Assembly: GCA_964035545.1 (NCBI GenBank)
Contig: OZ037769.1
Location: forward strand, 14,626,633 to 14,690,632
DNA: 64,000 bases
DNA from: Bugula neritina
Taxonomy: Eukaryota > Bryozoa > Gymnolaemata > Cheilostomatida > Bugulidae
Reading direction: 5' to 3'
In this document: positions 40,701 to 64,000 of the stretch, in pieces
Numbering within the stretch: the first letter of the stretch is position 1
Layout: each line of letters starts with the position of its first letter
Position numbers and translations under genes: made by a program
The notes under the pieces: model-generated
The model's input: the letters and a program-made list of their open reading frames with translations, nothing else
Told to the model about the DNA's origin: nothing
The model's database searches: none

Positions 40701-40880
40701 TTCCCACAATCTCTAATGCAGTTGCCTTTTATTTAAGGTCTGCTCTGTATACACATTCACAGTTTAACTAACATTCATTTGATATAAAATATTCAAAATA
40801 GTATTCAATGGTAAATGCTATTTACTGCCTAATATTTAATATAAAAATTGATTATTATTTTATGCATGCCAATAAGTGGT
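37750..40880. repeat. Module X, copy 5
   Basis: Very close to copies 2 and 3. It follows copy 4 directly, without a zinc-finger gene between them, and lacks the first few hundred bases of the module. The small minus ORF is open at 40,063-40,239. The invariant ATGAGTGTAGCTTCTG/GTAAGT block is at about 38,955. The exon a block has a stop here. Confidence 0.75.
40063..40239 (-). CDS. Small predicted membrane protein of module X, copy 5
   Basis: 58 residues, Met-Lys-Lys-Val-Glu-Ile at the start and Tyr-Thr-His-Val-Ile at the end, with one hydrophobic helix and the shared Ser-Gln-Pro-Ile-Arg-Ser-Trp segment. The length is identical to copy 4, with several substitutions. Function unknown. Confidence 0.4.
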   Translation of the reverse strand: MKKVEIAAVAGLTVTVLGYAVYKILSLAINFSQPIRSWALLDKPFLLAFTTAEYTHVI

Positions 40881-41537
40881 ACTACATATTCTTGTTAGTC
40901 CCAAATATATTTTAATAGTTCGTACTTCATTAAAGTAAGCATCATATGGCTTTATGTACCATATTTTATCCTTAAGATTTATCTTGACTTTGATTAAATG
41001 TGGTGAAGTTTCTATATTACACTGCAAGCTTTCACTCTCTTATAATAATTATTGCATTTAAAACAAATTAAGTTTGAATATACTGTGAGGGTTATATATT
41101 ATGAAAAGCTTTTCAATGCATATGCTGTTCAATTCCCCACCTATAATAACATAAATAATAAACATCTACAATATACTCTCAGATTATATTATGTTATACT
41201 TTTAAATGTGTCACACATGTTGAGTGCATGTATATATAATTATATATATGCATGTTTTTAAACCTAATTTTAAAATTATTCAGACTTGTGTTCAGGCAAT
41301 ATTTTTATGAATTGCATCTAATAATGTTGAAACCTTATTCAATATCTGTATATGCATGTACCTTTTATTTATATAAAGAAAATATACATAGGCATAATTT
41401 ACTAATTTAAATACATTACTAAAGATATTTTTCCACAATACATATTGACCAAAACACTTCTCTCATTGTGCTAAAGTAATTTAGTGGTTAAAAGCTAAAA
41501 GCGATTCCAAATACATTAAACTACGAGGTTTGTCTGA
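40881..41537. other. Spacer after X copy 5 and 3' flank of remnant I
   Basis: No gene is seen. The first half repeats the spacer at 37,381-37,749. The second half is the worn 3' flank of the zinc-finger remnant, with GTTTGTCTGACTAAATAATTGG matching the flank motif of the other genes. Confidence 0.4.
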
Positions 41538-42005
41538 CTAAATAATTGGCAAAACAGATATAATAATATTGCGAATTTTTTTAATCATATTACAGGTTTT
41601 AATGATACTTCTCCAATATGCAATGTTATATAATTTGATAGCTAAATTCGAACTGCCTCTACTTTCCCTAAAAGGCTGGCTACATAACTTACAATATTCT
41701 CTAGAGTGTACTTTCATGTGGTTAGTTAGATTTTGTTTTGTGGTAAAAGTCTTGCTGCAAGTTGCACATCTGTAAGGTTTTTCCTTAGTGTGTATCCTCA
41801 TATGAACCGGTAGATTTGATTTTGACTCAAAAGTATTGCCACAACTTTTACATATGTATGGCTTTTCTTCACTGTGAATTTTTGTATGACTTAATAGATG
41901 GCTTCTTTGTGTAAAAATCCTATCACACACTTTGCAATTGTATGGCTTTACTTCAGTGTGCATTTTTATATGAACAATTAGTTATTAGACCTTCTTTTTG
42001 TCTAA
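41538..42005 (-). pseudogene. Three-finger C2H2 remnant I, stop lost
   Basis: Three complete fingers remain (Arg-Ile-Phe-Thr-Gln, Asn-Thr-Phe-Glu-Ser, Lys-Thr-Phe-Thr-Thr). A fourth is partial and broken by a 7-base insertion near 41,980-41,990. The N-terminal region and exon 1 are absent. At the 3' end the family stop TAA after Ser-Arg-Glu reads TAT, so the frame runs on about 50 residues into former 3' flank. Upstream it stops abruptly where sequence becomes the 3' flank of gene J. It is the fuller version of the scraps at 8,252 and 20,157. Confidence 0.7.
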
Positions 42006-42752
42006 AAATTGCATTATTCATTTGTTATAAACATTTACTTCATTTATGTCTTACAGTTTTAACAGAATTTGTAATTTCTTCAATATGTAAACTAAAGATA
42101 AAAAACCACCGTTTTAACTAAGTAAATTGTAATTTTTCAGCCTTTAAAGTTGAATCTATTTGGTTAGAAAAATATATTCTATAGCATACATGGCATACAG
42201 ATAGTATATAATTATTATGCTACATAACATGCATTTTTGCACAAAGTTATATATAGATTAAATGAATTAAGACATAAAAACAATATACGCAATTGACAAA
42301 TGATAAAAAATACACAATTACTAATAATGACACTTAAGAATTCAGATGAATATAACTATAAACTGTCTAATTCAGTATTTAAAATGCAATTCTAAAAATA
42401 GTTTTCCATACTTTAATCAAACCTCTTACAACAATAGTCTAAATATTAAAGTAACTTTACATTAATGGGCTAAAAGTTATTCTAAATACATTAAACTACT
42501 CGGTTTGTCTCACTAAATGGTTGGTGATATATAGATATAACTCTGCTAAATATTTTTAATTAAATTTTTAGTTTTAATATGGTGTTTTATCTCAATATGC
42601 AATTAATTATATTCGATTATATACCTAAACTAAACTATTAACATTTGAATTGTGTTTAAAGTTATTCACAAACATACATTTGCATTTTCCATGCTGTGTT
42701 TTTATACAGTAGTCTGTCTGGTTTCTCTGAACATCTGGCCACATATTTCACA
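42006..42752 (-). other. 3' flank of gene J
   Basis: Aligned with 8,291-9,031 and 20,196-20,938. The AATAAA seen at this place in other copies is lost by a small deletion (CAATTGACAAATG at 42,290-42,302). No coding sequence is seen. Confidence 0.45.
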
Positions 42753-44178
42753 TTATTTTCTATAAGAGTGTACCTTTATGTGGTTAGTTAGATTTTGCTT
42801 TGTGGTATAAGTCTTCCCACAACTTTCACATCTGTAAGGTCTTTCTCCAGTGTGTATTCTCATATGACTCAAAAGATTGCTACTTTGTGTGAAAGTCTTG
42901 TCACATAATTTGCATTTGTATGGCTTTTCACCACTGTGTATTCTCATATGAGTGTTTAAATCTCCTTTTTGTATAAAAGCTTTACCACAACTATCACATT
43001 TGTGAGGTCTTTCTCCAGTGTGTTTTCTCATATGGACATTTAGAGCTCCTTTGTGACTAAAATTCTGGCTACATGTCTCACATCTGTATGGATTTTCTCC
43101 AGTATGAGTTCTCATATGAACAGTTAGTTGTGCTTTTTGTCTAAAGCTATTGTCACAAACTTTACATCTGTATGGGTTTTCTCCGCTGTGTATTCTCATA
43201 TGAACAGACAAACTACTTCTCTGTGTAAATGCTTTGTCACACTCTTCACATTTGTATGGCTTTTCCGAGGTGTGTTTCTTCACGGGGTTAGCTAGTTCAT
43301 CCCTGTTTCTGAAAATGGTGTTCCATGTTTGAAATTCATAAAAGTTTTGTTCATGGTTAATGTTCGTGTATTTAGGTAACTCCTGAGATTGTGAAACCTG
43401 TTTGCAATGATTTCTGTATGAGTCATTTTTTTCTAGCTCCATGCATATTTCAAAGCATTCTTCACACTTCGCACACCTTTTGGTCTCTCTACTATCTTCT
43501 TCTGTGTTAAGGCCACACAGCAAATAAACGAAGTCTTCCCCACATTCCCTACATCTTTTAACATGTTTATTGTTGTGCATTGTAAGATAGTTATTTGAAA
43601 CTGGCGTCTGTGAACAACCTTCTTCTTTTGTGTCATCTGCTTCAACTTTGAACTCTAAAAGAGAAGATTCCAGATTTTCACCTTTCTCTTTATTCTCAGA
43701 TGCAAAGTCTTGCTCTGGAATATTAATAGTAAACATTTACAACTTATTTAGATGAAATATATAAAACGGAGCAGCAGTGATCTAGGGGCTAAAGCGTTTG
43801 CTTTGTGAAAACTAAGTTATGGCTTTTAACCCTGACAAAGTCTATCGGTAATGTGAGGAAGAGCATCTGGTCATAATTGCTTTGGCGCCTCATTTAAAAA
43901 GTTTTTAGCCCGTTCCAACAAAAACCCTTTCCAACATGCGATTCTCACAGGGGTAGCGACTATAAACTTGTGTGAGCTTAATATATATACAGCAATTCAA
44001 GCAATGCGTGGGAAGATATAAAGACAAATAGATGTACATGCAAAAATTGTGTATAGGCCTACTCGAAGCTACCTGTAGAATTTGCTAAAACAAAATGTCT
44101 TGAGAGATTTTTAAATTGAATCAAATTGTTTTTTAAAAGGTAACAGAAGGCAACTCTTTACTCACCACTGATAGACAT
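42753..44178 (-). CDS. C2H2 zinc-finger protein J, six fingers
   Basis: Exon 1 is 44166-44178 and intron 1 is 43715-44165. Exon 2 is 42753-43714 with a CCAG acceptor, and an unspliced ATG lies at 43736. The CxxC-x22-CxxC-x6-C signature is present (Cys-Arg-Glu-Cys and Cys-Ala-Lys-Cys). Six fingers follow, all with complete Cys2His2 sets. The C-terminus is Ser-Tyr-Arg-Lys in place of the usual Ser-Arg-Glu. Upstream flank carries a DR1 repeat about 950 bp from exon 1. A nuclear DNA-binding role is inferred. Confidence 0.85.
43769..43980 (+). mobile_element. tRNA-SINE in intron 1 of gene J
   Basis: Head GGAGCAGCAGTGATCTAGGG, the body with GAGCATCTGGTCATAATTGC, and the tail GGGTAGCGACTATAAACTTG. 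Antisense to the gene, same position as the others. Confidence 0.7.
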
Positions 44179-44514
44179 CTTGATATTTTAGTATTTCTAC
44201 TCAACCCTGATAAAATAATAAAATACTCTAAAACATATCATGTCCAATAAACAAAAGTACTAAATAAAAAGTGATAAAGCATTAGCAAACATTGGAAATC
44301 TAAAAGTAGAAAATTATAGCTTAAAAAGCCATCAAAATTGGTACTATATAGCAAAATGTAAAACACAAAATACAAAAAGTAAAGACTAGCTATTCGGTTG
44401 CTGAAAGCTTTGAGGATGAGAAAGTATTGGAAAAGCAGCAACTGATAGACATGTCTTATAAATTATTGCTTGAAATTTAATCCTAATGTTTGTGCAACTG
44501 GGCTGATATACATA

Positions 44515-44517
<3 letters not shown>

Positions 44518-44565
<48 letters not shown>
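44518..44565. repeat. (TA)n microsatellite
   Basis: A near-perfect TA dinucleotide run in module Y. The same place in other Y copies has only short TATATATA runs, so it expanded here. Confidence 0.85.
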
Positions 44566-44568
<3 letters not shown>

Positions 44569-45111
44569 ATCTTATCATCACCATGCAAGAACTTATAGAT
44601 TAAATATATATAATACATTATTCAAAGTAGCAATTTGGGCTTTAATAAAACATTTAAAAAACCTACATTGAACAATAAAGGCAAACCTTTATGTTTTTTC
44701 ATCTTATTTCAACACTTAAAAAATAATATTTAATATAACTTGACATTAAAAAAGATTTTTGATCAGTAGCAGATGTCTATGAAGCTTACCCTGGGAGTTC
44801 ACCTTAAAAATCAACTAAGTTCTAAAACTACTTTTGTGAATAAATAACTTTTGGTGCCTATTTAATATATCTTATAGTTTATTACAATCTATTAGTAAAA
44901 TAAGTAAAAAAAATTTTTCTAAATCAATCATGATATTGAATTGTAGCTGATTATAAAAATGTGAGAAAAACAAATTTAAATAACAATCCAAAAGTATAGA
45001 ACCTAAATTTGTATATAATTTTAATATGTGTATGAGTTGTCAAATATAATTATTTTTATAATATATAATAAAAATTATCAAAATAAAATGTATCAAACCA
45101 TAAGATCGTGC

Positions 45112-45131
45112 AGGTCAAAAGTCAAAGGTCA
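45112..45131 (+). promoter_or_regulatory. Nuclear-receptor half-sites upstream of gene J
   Basis: AGGTCA at 45112-45117, then AAGTCA-A-AGGTCA (DR1 with one mismatch) at 45119-45131. The element is preserved in the homologous flanks at 640-652 and 30,749-30,777. Binding is inferred only. Confidence 0.4.
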
Positions 45132-46434
45132 AAAGAATGTAAATTCTGCATGTAAAAGAAAATAATAATTTCCTAATAAATAAATAATAAATAATAAAAT
45201 AATAAATGATAAAATAATAAATGATAAAATAATTAATAAAAAAATAAATTTAACTTAGCAAAAAAGCTTAGCTAGATTATAATAATAAATTATAATAAAT
45301 TAATTGAATGCTGTATTTTACTATGTTAAGAAAGTCATGAGTCTATATGTATGATTTGATGCTAGTCATTATTGTTTTACTATGCAACCACTTTAATATA
45401 CTTTTCATTAGAAAACTGGCACATATATTATACTATGAGCAGCGAATTTAGAATGCATGCTAGTATAGATCCATCATCAAAATTTGAACTGATAATTTGC
45501 TCTATGCTTTTCTGAGATATTTTTATCAGGGTTAGCCTAAATAAAAATCATTTACTCAAAAAGACTTCAAATATTAGCTTTCATGTAGCATACTCCACAG
45601 AAATTTAAAGCTGTTCATTGTCCTTTAAATTTTAGCTCTATAATGATATTTTGCTCTTAATTCTTGAACATTTAATTATTATGTTTTTTAATGTTTCTTC
45701 AAAGCCTATTTATAATGCACTTCTTCACATATATGTGTCATTTTACTTATAGTGCTGTAATTTATACATTTATATTAACATTTTTTATATAATATATAGG
45801 GTAAACTGTTTCTGTTAAATCATTCATAAAGATTTAAAGACTACCATGAAAGCTGTTGCTACTAAAATTATAAATATTATGTAATGCTATTTCTTGCATT
45901 ATTACTTCACTTTATAGTACACTTTGAATATAAAACATCTTTGCAAAAAATTATATAGATTTATTCCATTAAGACATTAGAACAGTATTATATGTGCAGT
46001 TTATTTATTAAATATAAGAATGATGAAAAGTATACAATCACTTAAGAATTCAGATGAATAACTATAAACTGTCTGATTTAGTATTGATAATACATTTCTA
46101 AAAATAGTTTTACATACTTTAATCAAACATCTTAAAACAATAGTCTAAATATTAAAGTAACTTTACATTATTGGGCTAAAAGTTATTCTGAATACATTAA
46201 ACTATTCCGTCTGTTTCACTAAATGGTTGGTATAACAAATAAAACTTTGCTAAATGTTTTTAATTATATTTCATGTTTAAATAGTGTTTTATCTCAATAT
46301 GCAATTTTATATTATTGTATTTAAATTAGAATTGCAACTTACAGTGTCTACAAGTTTACATTTGAATTTTCTATGCTGTGCCTTCATATAACCGGCTGTC
46401 TGCTTTCTCTGAACATCTGGCCACATATTTCACA

Positions 46435-47872
46435 TTATTCTCTAGAGTGTACTTTCATGTGGTTAGTTAGATAGTGTTTTCTGGTATAAGTCTTGCTACA
46501 TTCTGCACATTTGTATGGCTTTTCTCCAGTATGAGTTCTCATATGAACAATTAGATCTCCTTTTTGTCTAAAATTTTTACCACAATTTTCACATCTGTAA
46601 GGCTTTTCTCCACTGTGAATTCTTATATGACGGAATAGATTGCTACTTTGTGTGAAAGTTTTGTCACATAAATTGCATTTGTATGGCTTTTCACCACTGT
46701 GTATTCTCATATGAGTGTTTAGACCTCCTTTTCGTATAAAAGTTTTACCGCAACTATCACATTTGTAAGGCTTTTCCCCAGTGTGTATCCTCATATGAGC
46801 AATTAGAGCCCCTTTTTGACTAAATGTCTGGCCACATGTTTCACACCTGCAAAGGTTCTCTCTACTATGTATTCTCATATGAACAGATAAACTACTTTTC
46901 TGTGTATATGCTTTGTCACACTTTTCACATTTGTATGGCTTTTCCAAGTTGTGTTTTTTCACGGAATTAAAAGTTAGTTCCTCCCTATTTTTGAAAGTAG
47001 TATGTGATGTTTGAAATTCATAAAAGTTTTCTTCATAGCTAATGTTCATGTATTCAGGTAACTCCTGAGATTGTGAAACCTGTTTGCAATAATTTCTGTA
47101 TGAATCATTTTTGTCTAGCTCCACGCATGTTTTAAAGTGTTCTTCACACTTTGCACACCTTTCAGGCTCTCTACTATCTTCTTCTGTGTCAAGGCCAAAC
47201 AACAAATAAGTGAAGGCTTCCCCACACTCACTACAACTTTTAACATTCTCATTGCTGTGCATTGTAGGATAGTTATTTGAAACTGACGTCTGTGAACAAC
47301 CTTCTTCTTTTGTGTCATCTGCTTCAATTTTAAACTCTAAAAGAGGAGATTCCAAATTCTCACCTCTCTCTCTATTTTTAGATGCTGATTCTTGCTCTGC
47401 AATATTTTTATCAAAACTTTACAGTTTAGTTTAATAAAATATGAAAGGGATCAGCAGCAGTGGTCTATAGGGGTTAAAGCGTTTGCTTATTCTTGAACAA
47501 GAAGTCATGGTTTTGAATCTTGTCAAAGGCCATTGGTGATCATGTTAGGAAGAGCATCTAGTCATAATTGCTCTTGTTATTCATTTAAACAAGTTTTTAG
47601 CTCGTTCTAACAAGACCCTTTTCCAACATGGGATTCTTACGGGGATAGCGACTATAAACTTGTGTGAGCTTAAAATATAAAAGTGGCGGTATATATACAG
47701 CAGTTCAGGCAATGCATGGGGAGATAAAAGTAAATAAATGCAAAAATTGTAAGCTAAAAGCAACTTTTAAAATTTACTAAAACAAAATATTCTAACATAT
47801 TTATAAATGCAATCAAATTGTTTTATAAAAAGCAACAGAAGGCAACTTTTTATACTCACCGCTCATAGACAT
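46435..47872 (-). CDS. C2H2 zinc-finger protein K, six fingers
   Basis: Exon 1 is 47860-47872 (ATGTCTATGAGCG, Met-Ser-Met-Ser). Intron 1 is 47397-47859. Exon 2 is 46435-47396 with a GCAG acceptor. The long frame lacks the family ATG; its first Met is Met-Glu-Ser-Pro at 47355, as in genes C/D and F. Splicing to exon 1 gives the missing start. The N-terminal CxxC-x22-CxxC-x6-C signature is intact. Six complete fingers follow and the protein ends Ser-Arg-Glu. It is the last gene of the cluster on the right. Confidence 0.85.
47448..47671 (+). mobile_element. tRNA-SINE in intron 1 of gene K with worn target duplication
   Basis: The SINE is bracketed by AAAATATGAAAG (47436-47447) and AAAATATAAAAG (47672-47683), 11 of 12 identical, the likely target-site duplication of the original insertion. 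Gene F keeps the same bracket, so the event is ancestral. Confidence 0.75.
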
Positions 47873-50800
47873 CTTGCATATTTTAGTATTTCTACTTTAA
47901 GTCCTGATAAAATAATAATATATATTCTAAAAGATATTCCATCTAATAAACAGAAGGATTAATATAAAAGTGTTAAAGCTTTAGAAAAACTAGGAAATCT
48001 TTAAACAGAGAACTATAGCTTGGAAAGCTATATATATATGTAGAGTTGATACTATATAGCAAATTTAAAACTTTAAACACAAAAAGCAAGGTGAGCTATT
48101 TGGTTGCTGAAAGCTTTGAAGATGATAATGTGTGTTGGGAAGCAGCAATTGATAGACATATATTTTAATATCTTGCTTGAATTAGTCAGTTGGATGTCAT
48201 CTCGTTTTGCAACTGATTTATATACGTAATGTACATCGTATGCCTAGCTTAAACTAGCACCGGAAATCTATTTTAAATCTTTTTGTTTTTCACAGTAACA
48301 ATAGAGGAACTTTGGCAAAATGGTTTAAAATTGAGCTAAAATATAAATGGCAAACTTTTTTTTTTAATTTTTCAACCTTGAGTTTTAACTCTATACTAAA
48401 CGGTAATCTTTAATAGAACTTGACATAAAAGATTATGCATGGCTTATTAGCAAATGTTTATAAACCTTTCCCAGCTGTGATTTTACCTCAAATATTATTT
48501 AAATTTGGTAAATAAATAATGTTTGGTGCCAATTTTAACTATTTTATAAATTCTTATAACATATTGGCAGATTGTCTTCAGAAATGAAAGTTTATATCAG
48601 TTAATTTGTGGATGGATTCAGAGCTACGAGCTATAACTAACAAACAAACGTTAGGTGACAACTAAAAATAGACTTACAGCAATTATACTTGCTACCTATA
48701 AACAAGTATCGAGTTAGTGCTGTGTATACTGTGTATACTGTGTCTCATAATTGTCTAAAAATGAAAAGGCAGTACTACTATAAATGTTCCCTAAGTTTGA
48801 ACATTGATTTGCATGTTTAGACACAAATTAATTGCTCTTCTATATAATATATAGCTTTCAAAGCACTTCTTTTTTTACACTCATATATTCAGTATGCTTG
48901 AACTTATAGGTAACAAAAGAAATAATTATAAGAAATAATTATTATTCAATTAAAACTTCCACCACCACAGTTTCTAAATCTTCTTAATTCGTCATGCAGT
49001 AAATTTGTACAATTCACTTCATTTTTCTAATATATTATAAAGTTGGCTCTGGACATATTGAAATAGCAATATATATGATGTTGCTAATGGTTTTTCAGGG
49101 ACAGTTTTTACTTTGATTTTAAATATTATTATATGAAATAAAATCTAGAATATATTATACTCATCTACTTTCAGCAGATAATTTTCTTATTCAAGAGAAT
49201 GAGATGTTGAACTTCAAACTCTGTAGCCTAGTGGATTTCAGCCCAGAGAGACGCTATTTATTTATTCTAGTACAACATATATTATAGTAATATCCGTATA
49301 TATTATATATAACTGTTGTATTGACTGCTAAACATGAAATAATAGTTAATATGGATTAGCTGAAATAAAATTTTGATTTTCACAAATTTGTGTTAGACCA
49401 AAACAGGAATACATTAATAATATACATTGTCTGTAATGAATACTTTTTCTTGCAATATTATTTTTTCAAACAACCAAGAGTATAGAAAATGCAAAATTAG
49501 AAAGCTAGTGCATATTAAAAGAATTTACTTATGTGCTGTACAATTGATCCCAACTTATTCAAACATACATATATTTCAATAATATTCATATAAAGATTCT
49601 TTAAAGTACATATATAGTTACATATATAACTATGTGTATTTTAGGGAATATTTATTGTACTAAAACTAATAATTCGCCTCTAACTGGGAAGCGTCTATCT
49701 AGGATGACCTATAGTGTGACTGATATTTAAAAGAAATTAAATAAATATAAATTAAAAATTACTAACAAACTTCTGCAGATTCTTCAAACAAAACAACTAA
49801 ATTAAAAATTATATTGGTAAGCACTGCAGACCTGTAATACATTGCAATGCATGAGTGACTTGGAAAGCTATACATGTGTTTTTTTCTTATTTTTAGGAAA
49901 TAATGCCGAATGTGCTGGGGAAAATCTATTATAATATAAGCATGCTAAGAAGGGTTTTCATTATATATATAAAAGACAAATGCACCCACACTGTTATGCT
50001 TTAGTGTTACTTAACAACAACAAATTTAAATTGCAATTTATTGATTATTTACTTTAATTATTTCACTATGGAGTTTATATAAATATAAATTATGCAATAT
50101 TTACAAAACATTAATGCCAAACTTTTAACAAAATCCGTATCCTTTTTATTTTTATGCAAATGATAACTATATTTTATAAAATTTGTTTTTAAAAGAACAA
50201 GCTTAATATTATTCTTAAAAACAGGATACAAATATAGGGATAACTAAGATTATAACTAAACCATTCACCAAACGTTTTAAGTCACTTTTTCTAAATAATA
50301 ATAATAACTTGACAACTGAAAACCATATTCGATATAATTATGCTGTGCAGTCATTTTTTAAATACATTTTCGTATTCAATTAGACAATAAAAACACTTGC
50401 AACAATCCGTGTTAAATAAATATTTTTAACTCATCATTATATTAAGTTTTTTACTAAAAAATATAATTACGCATACATAGAGCGATGTAAAGCAGAATTT
50501 ATCAATGCCAAAATTTGTCACAACAAGAATATTATAGAAAAATATTTTAAAAGCATTATTTTTTTCGGAATTGTTTTCTTCCTTGGTTAGGTTTTAATTG
50601 CTGTTCAAAACTCAGTTTTTCATGAGTATTTAGAAAACTATTGAATTAAACAAAAATTTAGTTACTTAAATTTTGGATTGCTAATATTGTTTAGTTTAAT
50701 TGATCAAAATTAAACACCAAATTATGATAGGCTGAAAAATAGTTTTTGATATGTTATTGTAAAACTTGATAATATATTTTGTAAAAGTTGTTTAAGTAAA

Positions 50801-51036
50801 CTCTTTAATGTTGCTATCATGAATATTATAATACTTTCAAAATAATTCAAACAACTATAGCTATATGTTCACAATGTCAGCTATATACTTGAATGTCTAT
50901 ATATTGTATCAATTTCAGAAGGTGAGAAAAAAGCTAAGTTTTGAACACAATAAAAATCATTCTTTTGTATTACCAACCCATGCTGAAACTTTCAAATGTA
51001 TACAATTCTTTGTATAAAACGGTATATTATAATATA
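47873..51036. other. Gene-free AT-rich spacer
   Basis: The first 700 bp are the upstream flank of gene K (weakly module Y-like). From about 48,700 to 51,036 the sequence does not repeat elsewhere in the window. I see no exon, RNA gene or repeat beyond short AT runs. The part next to 51,037 is the 3' UTR of the CLCA-like gene, without a clear AATAAA. Confidence 0.5.
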
Positions 51037-63310
<12,274 letters not shown>

Positions 63311-63370
63311 CTGGAAATTATTAAATTTTGTTGCAGGGTTTGTTTCTGCTTATTGCTTTTTATACATTAA

Positions 63371-63593
63371 AGAAAAATTCACAGAAGTTTATAGTCACTA
63401 TATCCCTTGTGAGAAACCCCTGATGGAAAGGGTTTTTGTTAAAGCGGGCTAAAAACTCATTTAAATGAAGGACAGGAGCAATTGTGACTTGATGCTCTTT
63501 CTAACATCACCAGTTGGCCTTTGCCGAGCTCTAACCCATGACCTCGTGTTTACTATAGGCAAATGCTTTAACATCTAGACCACAGCTGCTCCC
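63371..63593 (-). mobile_element. Full-length tRNA-SINE with a 13-bp target duplication
   Basis: TTTTATACATTAA lies on both sides (63358-63370 and 63594-63606). The minus strand reads GGGAGCAGCTGTGGTCTAGA, the body, and a short A-rich tail. The duplication beginning with a T run in plus sense fits integration by an L1-type endonuclease. It lies upstream of the first visible CLCA exon. Confidence 0.87.
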
Positions 63594-63606
63594 TTTTATA
63601 CATTAA

Positions 63607-64000
63607 GGTAAGTTTTAAAACCCAACAAATAAAATAAATAATCATAATAATAATATCATGCGCTTGTTTGGGCAGCGTTCTGTATACTCAATCTAATGGC
63701 AGCAACTTACAGCATAGGTAAATATTATTGTGAGAAAATTCATTATATGTTTTCCATGATTTGAGCGAAACAATAATTAAACTCTTTACAAATAATTCAA
63801 AAGCTTGCCGTGGCCACCATTAAAGAAAAAATGTTTGTGATATTTGTTTTTGCCAAGTGCACGAAGGGGGAACAATGGCATCAGGAGTCAATTGAGACGT
63901 AGTTGGATGTAGTTCTTTGCTTTGTATTATAAAACAAGAATCACTATAGCTTTCAGCTATGTTAAATCCTACATAGGGAAGTATATAATTATAGTATAGA
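63607..64000. other. Intron or upstream sequence of the CLCA gene
   Basis: No exon is seen. The CLCA frame needs a further phase 0 exon upstream of 63,310, and none of the short frames here fits, so this is taken as intron running off the right edge. Confidence 0.45.

Larger units (their letters stand above)
44179..46434. other. Module Y upstream of gene J and 3' flank of gene K
   Basis: No gene is seen. A (TA)n run lies at 44,518-44,565. An A/T-rich run of AATAATAAATGATAAAAT units lies at about 45,165-45,245. The 3' flank of gene K starts near 45,900, with overlapping minus-strand AATAAA signals near 46,000-46,010. Confidence 0.5.

Overview
This is an AT-rich nuclear window from a metazoan. 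Its coding blocks are split by GT-AG introns, it carries tRNA-derived SINEs and a long CA microsatellite, and it encodes C2H2 zinc-finger proteins and a CLCA-family protein. An invertebrate is most likely. I cannot name the phylum from the sequence alone.

Positions 1-48,000 hold a tandem cluster of C2H2 zinc-finger genes, all on the minus strand. There are six full reading frames, including one shortened by a nonsense codon, three copies broken by frameshifts or by a transposon, a three-finger remnant, and the first exon of a further gene cut by the left edge. All share an N-terminal region with the pattern CxxC-x22-CxxC-x6-C, followed by 6 to 16 fingers. The copies look like two-exon genes. 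A 13-nt coding exon 1 (Met-Ser-Ile-Ser plus one base) ends at a GTGAGT donor, and exon 2 starts at a conserved [C/G/T]AG acceptor that lies inside the apparent open reading frame. The same antisense tRNA-SINE sits in this intron in nine copies, so it was inserted before the family expanded. A pair of genes with its flanks (about 8.25-20.15 kb) was duplicated in tandem (about 20.15-30.2 kb). One gene of the first unit was then split by a 2.43-kb element with about 590-bp terminal inverted repeats.

Between the zinc-finger genes lie five copies of a roughly 3-kb module, called X here (about 5.2-8.25, 16.9-20.15, 27.0-30.2, 34.15-37.4 and 37.75-40.9 kb). X carries a small minus-strand membrane-protein ORF that stays open in four of five copies, and plus-strand exon-like blocks with conserved splice signals. 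Its function is unknown. Other upstream flanks (module Y) carry nuclear-receptor-type DR1 repeats in three copies.

Positions 48-51 kb show no gene. From 51,037 to 63,310 there are 18 minus-strand exons of a CLCA-family gene (calcium-activated chloride channel regulator). They are continuous in frame over 890 codons including the stop, and the 5' end lies beyond the right edge. The VWA metal site is complete. The first histidine of the HExxH protease motif is a lysine. One intron appears to be GC-AG. The introns carry SINEs with clear target-site duplications, tRNA-like remnants and a (CA)n array.
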